Made by a program: the position numbers and the translations under genes. A DNA stretch of 64,000 bases from NCBI GenBank assembly GCA_905221615.1, contig CAJNDT010000513.1, positions 806,001 through 870,000 of the forward strand, in the 5' to 3' direction. Below the pieces are notes generated by a model. It was not told where the DNA came from. It searched no databases and saw only the letters and a program-made list of their open reading frames with translations. This stretch comes from Symbiodinium sp. CCMP2592. Its lineage: Eukaryota > Sar > Dinophyceae > Suessiales > Symbiodiniaceae. Numbering within the stretch: position 1 is the first letter of the stretch; each line of letters opens with the position of its first letter. Below are positions 51,501 to 62,200 of the stretch, piece by piece.

Positions 51501-54500
51501 GCATCCTCATCTTCTGCCTCGGACGCGGGCTTAGTCCGTTTTGCGCTGGACGGACTGGCGGGTATACCGCTGCTCGCATCGCCCTCTGTGGGGGATGCAC
51601 TGGTCCCTTGACTGGCCCTGCCACGCCACTTCCTTGGTGACTCGCTCTTTGACCTTGCTGACTCGGCAAAACGCAGGTCCTTCAGAGCTTCTCGCCGCTG
51701 CTTCTCCTTATGCTGCAGCACACGGATCTGTGTCCGGAAGCACCAATCGTGGAAGCCAGCAGCCGACCCGTCGTATATGTACGAGCCGCTTTTGGTTTCT
51801 GCAGGGCTCAGGTTCTGTGACCAGAGATTGGGCTGGTAACGCAAACCTGCCACGCTCATGGCTTCGAGGATAGAAGGGGCCTTTGCGCCGCGACTATCAC
51901 TACTCTACCCAACGGACCCCGGACCACAGGCTCAACGGGGGTGAAACACTAGTGGTTGTCCTCACAGCTCCGCTACCAGTTTGAAGCAGGAACTGGATTA
52001 GTGAGTGTCCAACCACACAAACGAGCACACTTTTGGTCTGAGCCCAAGACGTCTGTCGAGCAGGGTGCGTTCAGAACTAACACAAAAACTACGCTCGCAT
52101 GAGGACATGTCAACACGGCGCTTCAAGACAGGGAAATTTCACACCCCTAAACCCTAGACCCTAAACCCCTAAACCTAAACCCGAAACCCCTAAAATGGCT
52201 TGCAGCCCCGGCATCCTCCCTGAACACTTCCCGGTTTTTCACCTCTTCGTCCCCCAGCGGAACTTAAGGATCCGGCCGCAGGTGCCAACGAACGCCTAGG
52301 GCCGCTGCAACCCTGAGAAAGCCACGACCAAGCTCATGCCAATAGTCCCTTACTTGGAGGATCATGGGACTTAGTAAGTATGGCTATAAGTACCTTCATT
52401 GGGGTTATAAGTAGTTACAAGTATAGTTACCTTGATAGTAACCCTAGTGACTAAGTCCCATGATCCTCCAAGTACCCAGAAGGGATCAGGGCTTCTGTTC
52501 TGGGTTGGGGGTGCAGAGGTCGGAGCCTGCCGAGGGGCTAAGGGTTTACCCATAGGCTCCATAGTAGTTCCTTTTTGGGACTACCTTCTGGGGTTCTAAA
52601 CATGAACACCACAGAGGAACTAGGTGCGTGCGCAAGATTTGGAGTTCAGGGTCAAGCAAGAAGCCCAGGAATATGTCGGTCCCTTTTTGGGTCCTTATTA
52701 TAATACGGCACCTAATATTTAGGGTACCCAAAAAGGGGCCAGAATTTGGACAACTATCCATGCCTAGAAGGAAGCGCCCTACAAAAAGTCTCGCTCCTTC
52801 CGTCGTCAAAAAGCCAGGACAGATCCTCTTCCGCCGTGCTGCAGTGGTCCTGGATTGGCGGCTCAAGATGGAAATTCTGGACGATGACGGCAGCACGGCA
52901 TGCTGACAGTGGAAGAGAAGGTAGAAGAAGAAGTACTAGTAGTTGTCGTCGCCGTAGTAGTAATAATAATAGAAGTAGTAAGCGTTGTTGTTGTTGTAGC
53001 GTAGTAGGAGGAGAAGAGGCAGTAGTAAAGGTGCTACAATGGCGACCACCAGAACCACGGCCACTACCGCTGCTGCTGCTGCCTCTACTGTTACCAGTAC
53101 TACTTGCTGTATACTATCACCAGCAACACAACTGCCATGTGCAAAGCCCGCCCGCATTCTCACATCCCGAAGTCATGTCCTACCCAAGGCAGTCACGCGA
53201 TCGGATCATGATGAGCTCTTATACCAAGCTCCCCCGAACCCGTGGCTGGTGGGGTCTAGGGCTCGAGATGTTATGCATCGGGTCTGTTCAATGCTATAGC
53301 TTCATGGCTAACTTCAATCGATGATCGTTGTTGATGCCTGTAAGTTCCCGGCAGAAGCACCCAGAGTGGAGTGGACTGCGCAAGGCCATCAAAATCCGGC
53401 TGGGTTTGAAGACATCTCTTTCTGAAGCCTTTCTCACAGAAACGCCCCTTGAAGTCCAAGAGTCCCCAAAGCATCCAAATCCAATCACCCCCCTTCTCCC
53501 GAAACCCTAAACCCTAAACCCGAAACCCTAAACCCTAAACCCTAAACCCTAAACCCGAAACCCTAAACCCTAAACCCCTAAACCCTAAACCCTGAACCCT
53601 AAACCCTGAACCCTAAACCCTGAACCCCGAAACCCGGTCCGTGTAGTCCGATTCATCAAACTCGCCTTTGAGAATTTTGTTCACTTCGTAAGACCTGTCC
53701 GGAGGATCCTTAAAGGGCTCCTTTTAAAGGGATCTATAGGGGTGCTATAAGGGGGTTTAGGGGTACTTAAAGGATCATGGGACTTAGTAACTAGGGTTAT
53801 AATTAGGGTAACTATACTTATAACCCCAATTAAGGTACTTATAACATTAGCCTCTACTTGGAGGATCATGGGACTTAGTAACTAGGGTTACTATCAAGGT
53901 AGCTATACTTATCAACTATATCCCCAATGAAGGTACTTAAAACCAGACTTACGAAGCCCCATGATCCTCGAAGAGGGGGGTCCGGGTCCGGCTTTGTGTC
54001 CCTGCAAGAGCCTTGAAACTGCCAGGGTTTAGGGTTTAGAGTTTAGGGTTTAAGGCCTAGAGTTGAGGGTTTAAGGTGTAGGGTTTAGGGGTTTTGGGGT
54101 TTTGGGTTTAGGGTTTTTTGGTTGCGTTTCGACCTTCAACCCTGTAGTCCGAAAAACCCTAAACTCTAAACCCTGAGCTCTGAACCCCCCAAGCGAAACC
54201 CCCCTGTAGAAAGGCGCAGCTTCGGTTTCAGGGTCTACCTGGGCCTCACCGGCTTGGGGTCGTTAGCCCATTTCCGCGTTTCGATAGGCCGTCTACTGGA
54301 GAACGTAGGTTCGGCGGAGGTTTTCGGAGTTGAGGGATTCGGGATTTAGGGGTATAAGGATGCAGGGCTTTTTTCGGATTCAGGGTGCAGGGTGTAGGGG
54401 TTCAAGGTTTCGGGTGATGTCTGGAGTCTTGCAGACTTCAATTTTGAGCCCGCGACTCGAAGAACGAACCAAAGTGCGCCAAGCTGCCAGGTACTGAACC

Positions 54501-56205
54501 GCTCCGACAGCTCCTTGTAGCCTTTGATGGTCGGGATGCTTCGGGGGCATCTCCCTGGCTCCTAAACCGTAAAAACGAAGCCTTCCTAAGTGCACATGAA
54601 AGGTTGAGCGGTTGGTCTGAGTCTTGGGAGGTTTCGGGCGCAGAGCTTGGGGATTAGGGATGACAGGCTGGAGTTTGACAACTCCGTGGCTTTAGTCTCT
54701 AAGCTTGAGGAGAGACTCCCAAGGACCCCTAAACCCTGAACCCCTAAGCCCTAAGCCCTAAACCCGACGCCCACATTGGACCCAGGAACCGCCTTTGGCA
54801 TTTTCCATGTCTTGCAGCTGCTTCGAGATCACCTCAAGCTCGGCCTGCACCTCCTTGTTGCTCCTCTGAAGATGGGTTTAGGGTTTCATGGGCTTCAGGG
54901 TTCAGGGTTTAGGGTTCAAGGTTTCGGGTTTAGCAGGGTTTCAATTTTTTTTGGGGGGGCCTCCTTTTTCCGACTGCAGACAGGTCCCAGTAAGAAGGGT
55001 TCAGGGTTTCGCGTTTAGGGTTTCGGGGCCTCCTTGAGGGTTTACTGGGAGGGGGACCTGTTTCCCCAAAAAACCCCTTGCATCGACAACCTTTCCTTCA
55101 CTTACCTTTGGTTAGTAGGGAATGGAAGAATGGTAGTAATAGTAGATATGGGTTTAGGGTTTAGGGCTTAGGGGAAGAATGGTAGTAATAGTAGTTATGG
55201 TTGTACCCCATTCCTCCATTCCCTACTAACCCAAGGTAAGTTCAGAGCCGGGCTGGGGGCTTGATGGGAGGCCAAAAGGGGGGTTTAAGATTTTTGGGGT
55301 AGGGAATCCTTAATATGACCCCTATTATGGGAACCCTAATCCCTACTAAACCCCCATAGACTAAAACCCCTTTTGGCCTCCTATGAGGGTTCTCTTGGGC
55401 TCTGAGCGATTTTTGTCTAAGCCCAACATCCCCGAGGGTCCTCTCCGCGCTCGTGTCGGTCCGAGTTTAGGTCTTCTCGGCTCTGGGGCAGAGGATTTCG
55501 AGTTTAAGGGCTTTGGGAGTTTAGAGTCTTTAGGCTTAGGGCCGGGCCACGAAAGATACGGAAGCCCGAGAACCTCCATCAAACCACGAAGCCCTGTTTA
55601 AGGTTTCGGGTTTGGGGTTTAGGACCGGCATGCAAGCCTCTACCTCTAAGAGCGTGGACAAGCAGGCCGGCTTCTAAAGAACGTTTTGCGCTCTTTTTCT
55701 CTTTGGCCTTAGGGGCTTGGGGAGAAGATTTGAGGATGGCAGAAAAAATGACAGGAGACAAGCATGAAATCAAAGGCTAACGATGTGGGAGTTTCCGAAA
55801 ATAGGGGACCCTAATATAGCACCCTAAATAATATGGTCCTTCTTATAAGAACCCTAAAATAAGGTACCCCTAGTTTCGGAAACTCCCATGTGTTAAAAGG
55901 CCCCAAGGCCCCTTCCTCAGATCTTCGAATCACACCCCCCAGTCACGGACCCAAGGAGCTTCCGAAGCTTAGGATTTAGCGCCTAAGGGGGGGCCTTTGG
56001 GTTCGGGGTTGCAGGGCCCATTATACTGCAAGTATAATAAGGAAACCCCCCAAAATAGTAGAAGTAGTTATTATAAGGCCCCTCTATTGGGGTTTAGGAC
56101 GGTCTAGGAGGTCGGGTTGAGGCCTGAGCTTCTGAAGACCAAACTTACCTTGGGTTAGTAGGGAATGGAGGAATGGGGTACAACTATAACTACTACTACT
56201 ACTAT

Positions 56206-56292
<87 letters not shown>

Positions 56293-59200
56293 CACTCTTC
56301 CATTCCCTACTAACCAAAAGCTCCTCGCGTGCATCTCGTGCAGACGGTCAGACTGGTCCCGATGCAGCTGGTGCTGAAACTTCTCCTCGGGGAAGTGCTT
56401 TGCTGGACTTTGAAGTAACCAGGGAGAAAAAAGTATAGACTTTTATTTCATAATGGTTCCTTTAAGGAACAGGTACCCAAAAAAAATGTTCAAGTATGGT
56501 ACTCCAAACCCAGGTTTGAGGGCTCTTCAGGGCAAAGCTCAAAACTTGAAACCCCCGAAAGCGTAAACCCTGAGACCCTGAGCCCCAAACTACAAAACTC
56601 TTCAACCCCAAACCCCAGAACATAAACCCTCCACCCTCAACCCCAAACGCAGTTCGGGCTTGAATTTCAAGCCCTCAGCCCGAAACCTGCTTTGCTGATG
56701 GCTCGGCCGATCTCTGAACGGGACAACGGGAAATCGGAAACTTACGGGGTTTGAGACAGTTGTGCTTTGGGATTTAGGGTTTAGGGTTTAGGGTTTAGGG
56801 TTTAGGGGGGTTTCTGGTGTCGGGTATCATGGGGAACTAAAGGTTAACCTTTTTTGGTTCTGTAGGGATTATATATGGACTATATTACACAAAAAATGTT
56901 AAAGGTTACCTGCTCGACTACTAGGGTTGGGTTTTCTGGGTTTGCGGTTTAGGGCTCTGGGCTTAGGGTGCAATGCTTAGGAGGCAAGGCTCACAGTTTA
57001 GAAGTTTAGGGTTTACCTGTAGCCGAAAGGACCTACCTTTTTAAGGAACTATATATAGAAACCATAATAAGGAACCCTAGACAGGTGGTCTTTCCGGCTG
57101 CAGGGAGGTCTACATCAGGGGCTCAAGAGCTTTAGGGTCTATAAGTCGAGGCAGTTTTGGGTGCAGCGTGTCTGGTGTCTTCACCAAAGCCGACAGCCTC
57201 AGTTCGGGCCCTAAGCCGGGCCGTGGCTTCGAGGCACTCAAGCCTCTTGCAGGGCATTTAGGGTTTAGGGTCTTGAGTTCTTACTACCCCAATAAGCCAC
57301 CGAAATAAAAGCTTAAACTTTCCGATTCCTACCAAACTATAATGACCCAAGAACTTTAAAGGTTAGATATTGGGGATCTAAGAGTCTTGCCCCAAACCCG
57401 AAAACGCCACACCCTTGTGGAAGGAATGATTGCCTATATCACCTCTTAGATCTTCGAGCTCAGATCAAATTCCCTCTCAGGGTTCCTCAGCATAACCACA
57501 CTGCCATACACCCCAAACCCCAACTCCAGTCAGTAAGACGCCTATATTTGGGCGCCTTCGTTCGGGAACTATCCTAAAGGAACCCTTCAACGAACCCCTA
57601 AGAGGAACCCTTAAAGGAACCTCGAAAGGAGCCCTTCAGGGAACCCCGAGAAGAATCCTGAAAGGAAGCCTTGAAAGGAGCCCCTAAAGGCGAGCCCTTG
57701 AAGGAGCCCTTCAAAGGAACTCCTAAAGGAACCTCTAAAGGAACCCCCCCTAAGCTTGGCGGGGCTCCAGCCCAAGCATATCTGCAGTCTCCGTCCCCGC
57801 CTTCGACTGCACCTGCCTCGGTTCGTGGTGCCGGGTCTGGAGTTCAGGGTTCTGGGTTTAGGGTTTCAGGTTTAGGGTTTGGGGTTTAGGAATTAGGGTT
57901 TGGGTTTTTGGGCCTAGGGTTTGGGGTTTACCGGTTTGGTTCCTTGGATTCAGGGTTTAGGGTTTGGGTTTTTGGGCCTAGGGTTTGGGGTTTTCCGGTT
58001 TGGTTCCTTGGGTTCAGGGTTTAGGGTTTGGGTTTTTGGGCCTAGGGTTTGGGGTTTTCCGGTTTGGTTCCTTGGGTTCAGGGTGCAGGGTGTAGGGTGT
58101 AGGGTTTCTGGTCCAGGGTTTAAAGCCTGAGGTTCCAGGTGTAGGGTTTAGGCTAGAAGGGTGTAGCGTTTAGGCTAGAAGGGGCCCCCACCCTGTCATA
58201 GTGGTATAATAGGAATATAATAGGGCCCTAATATAATCCTTATAGTCACTATTACAGGTGGGGGGCAGCTTCTAAGGTTTAGGCTTTAGGGTTCAGGGTG
58301 AGGGGTTTAGGGTGTGGGCTTGCCCGTGTGACATTCAAGGCTTTCTTAGCGCTGAATCACGCACCCCGAAAGCGGTCAATATGAACTGGCTATGGAAATT
58401 GAAAGGACCCTTCCTTTAAAACTGTGGCAGGTTATGGCGAAGACCCAAGACTCAAAACCCCTGGAAGACCCCTGCTGTACGCCATGTTTAAACCCGGAAG
58501 CCCTTCCAAACCCCTTGGAAATTCTCAACTATGGACATTTGATGTAAGCCTTGAACACCCCAGGATAGCCCTCGAGGCCTTACACCCTTAAAGGCTTCAG
58601 GGCGGAAGGCTCAATACGAGGGCGCCCCTTCATCATGAAAGCTTTAGGGGATGAGGTTCAGACCTGAAAAACGGTGGGAGTTTCTCTGCTTAGCCCAAGA
58701 GGACCTGCATCCTTCGAAAGCCAAGTCTCCATCTTTCGATATGGCGTCGCTCATCTTCATAAGACCTTCCCAACTGCTCCTTCTGCTCCTTTCAGGACAT
58801 GCAGACGGCTCAGGGTCTAAGACTCACACGGCTTGGGGGTTTGATCATGATCGGCTTCAGACTTGATGTAGATCGGCTTCAGACTTAACCCAAGTCGACC
58901 CCAAAAGCCCTGTCTCGCGCCTTCACGTTCGTGGTGTTCCGGTTGCCACTGCAGGGCCAGCCCACGAAGAAGATCTGCTTGAAGCCCTGGGGTTCAAGTC
59001 TTCGTGCCCTGGCTCTACGGCTCAGGATGCTTCCAGCTCTGAGCCCTTAAGCCTCTACTTGGAGGATCTTGGGACTTAGTAACTAGGGATTACTATTAAG
59101 GTAACTATACTTATAGCTACTTTTTACCCCAATTAAGGAACTTATAAGCATACTTACTAAGTCCCCATGATCCTCCAAGTACCCTGCCCCCCAAAGCCGG

Positions 59201-62200
59201 GGAGGGACTGACTAGTCGACAAGCTCAGGAGCTAGTCGAAGAGGGCGCGTCTCATAGATTCTTTCTTGATCGGCTCTGTTCCCGCAGCTCAGGGTTCGGG
59301 GTTTAGGGTTCAGGGTTTAGGGTTTAGGGTTTAGGGGTTTAGGGGTTTAGGGGTTTAGGGTTTGGGGTGTAGGGTCAGAACTCACAAGGTCCCGGGTTTG
59401 CGGTTTTTGGGGGGTTTAGTGCTTTGCAGTATGGGACGTGGGGAAAGTTGATGTTTCCGCTGTGTTGAAAAACCATGTAAAGACACCAAAACCCCAAACC
59501 GTGAACCCTAAACCCTAAAATTAACACCCTGAGCCCCAAAACCCTAAACCCTGAACCCCTAAACCCTAAAACCCTAAACCCTACAACCCCTAAATCCTAC
59601 AACCCTTAACCCTAAAGCCCTAAACCCTGAACCCCTAAACCCTACAACCCTGAACCCAAACCCTGAACCCCAAACGCTAAAACCCAAAACCCCTAAACCC
59701 AAACCCTGAACCCCAAACGCTAAAACCCAAAACCCCTAAACCCAAACCCTGAACCCCAAACGCTAAAACCCAAAACCCCTAAACCCAAACCCTGAACCCC
59801 AAACGCTAAAACCCAAAACCCCTAAACCCCTAAACCCACAACCGGCAGGTCCCCAGCCTTCCTCTGCGAACACTCCCAGAAATCCGCCCAGGCGGGGCCC
59901 GCGGACCACTCACCCGTCTCCTGAGCTCGAAGGGTTTAGGGTTTAGGGACAGAAGCCCACGTAGGCCAAGCAATTTTACCTCAAATTTGGCAGGGATCCT
60001 TAACATCCCGAATTAAGCATATTAACATATTAACATATTAAGCCATACACTGCCATACACCTTCAGCTACAGGGGGATCTGAAAGGGATTTCCGGTGCTG
60101 CCTGATTAAGGTCTTTTGACGTCTCCTCAACTCCCAAAGCTGGGCAGGGATTGCAAGAAACCACGTTCCGAAACATGAGGCGCCTACACATACAAGCGAA
60201 CAGAAGTCTGCATCTGCATCTACCGAAAACCGTATGGAAGGCTAAACGGAACCCTTAAACCCTGATCAACCCTAAAACCGCAAACCTCAAAACCCTGAAC
60301 CTAAACGGCTCGTTATGGTTTGCCGGTTGGGCTTTGGGGCTGGAGTTTAGGAACTCGGAGGACGATGCAAAGCCTAGGAATTACGGCAAGTGAGGTCTAA
60401 AGCGGTCTTAGCAAGGAAGATGACAACTCAAGGTTTGTACTGGAAGCTGTGGATGCTTCCATTTAGACACCCCAGACATTCAGCCCCTAAACCTCGAACC
60501 CCCAACCCGAAACCCTAGTCGGCGGATGTCCGACATCTTCTCGTCGCACTTGTTGACCACGACGATGATGTCCTTGTACTTCCCTCGGAAGCCGCGGTTC
60601 AGGGCTTAGGGCTCAGGGCTTCTTGGGTTTAGAATTTCGGGCTAATCAAGACACCGCACTCTCCAGAAACGCTCTCTTGCTCGGGCTTCAGGTGTCGCAG
60701 CCAGTGGCTCGACGCGAGTAATCCCACAAAGATCCCCTGTATCGGTTCAGGCTCTGGCATTTAGGGCGCTGGGGTTCGGAGTTTGGGCCGAAAGCCATGA
60801 AAACTTCAAGAACTGGCCAAGATTGAAATCTGGGCGGATGGGTTGGGCAAGAGCACCGGGGTGCAGACCACGAGACATTCTCGGAGGAGGGCACAAACCG
60901 CAAGCCGTGGGCCCCGAGCTTAAAGCTAGAGCACCGAAACCCTCATCGTTATATAAGGGTTCTGACGAGATAGTGATAGGATGCCTTTCCCGAATAGAAC
61001 TCTGGCATAGAGCCGTTCAAAACTCTATCCTAATTACTCATGACTCATGCCCCTGCAACGCCCACCAGACAGACCGGTTTGGGGGCACACCAGGAATCCA
61101 GCCGGGACGCTGCCTGCTTTCTGCAGCAAGCTAAACGCATAGTGCTTGGAGTCAAAATCTTTCGGCTCGAGGATGACGACTGGAATGACATTCTCCTGAG
61201 ATCCCAAACTTTGTACTGAAAGGGCTTCATGAAGTCTTACAGGATGGTAAGGTCTTTATAAACTCCTACATGGGTGTTATGGGTAAACCTCTGATGCAAA
61301 ACTCCTTTACTTTTTCACTATGCTATGGTGTGAAGATTGAATGCCATCGCGCAGGGTTAGACTTGAAACTTTCGGAACAAGACCCTATGAAACCGTATAA
61401 ACACCTAAAGACCGTCTGAAGGCGTCACAACATTCCGTTTACCGAAGCAACTACACCCTCCACACACAGAAAGAGCCTCCCACTGACGTTCAAACCAAGC
61501 CAAAGGCGGAGGAGGGGCATGCTTCAAGCGCTCCAGGATCATCCGTTCTGGCTCCTTCGTGCGGTTGCTTTAGGATTTGGGGCGACAAGGTTCTGCAAGG
61601 GTTCTAGGAAACAACTAACGATTGTACAATATAGGGTTTTGGCGTTTGCGGAGTAATTTTCGTGGCTGTGTCACAGACAACATCTCTCTGTCTCTCTAGC
61701 AGGGTTCAGGGTTCCATAGGATCCACTACAAGTAGCACATTCTCAGGGGTTCTACAAAGGGTTCATGAAGAATTCGGCACGGGCTTGGGGCAATTGGAAC
61801 AAGGCTCGTCGTCTCCATCTTTCATTCCCGGCATGTCAGCAATGATCATCGAAGACTTGATGTTCTTCCAGAGAATCTTCACTGACACGGCCTGCAGACC
61901 AGGAAATATGGCTGTTCGAAACGATGGCTTCCTTATCAGGCAGCTGCACGATAAGATCTCTACTATTTGGGGACGTCTGGGGTTCCAAACATGGGTCCAC
62001 GCAACTCGACTGGCATATGCGGCGAGGTTCTCGGAGGAACATAGGCTAAGATGGATGCTTGGCGGCTTGGCATCTCAGCTGGCTAGCTACTGGAAGCCAG
62101 AAAACTCCGAAACATCTAGAAGCAAAGCGCTAAAAGGGAAAGGCCTTCACCTGCAGCCAAAAACTCCAACCCGCCCTCGGCGCAAGTTGGCCTCGTGCTT

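Larger units (their letters stand above)
39821..52143 (-). mobile_element. Complete young Ty1/copia retrotransposon, 12.3 kb
   Basis: It has two 164-bp LTRs differing at one base, a tRNA-iMet-type primer site, a Gag-protease ORF and a very long integrase-RT-RNase H ORF, all on the minus strand. Integrase before RT places it in Ty1/copia. It is more than twice the usual 5-6 kb length because of extra N-terminal and internal domains. Near-identical LTRs mean a recent insertion. It lies in the same sense as the surrounding candidate exons, within an intron. Gag and Pol are separated by a stretch open in the third frame, so expression of Pol needs frameshifting or re-initiation, or the copy carries indels. 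Confidence 0.9.

Noticed and set aside
59845-59935. Plus-strand exon FLCEHSQKSAQAG ending in TGA
   Set aside because: The minus reading has both canonical splice sites and a phase match with the next exon; the plus reading has no partners.
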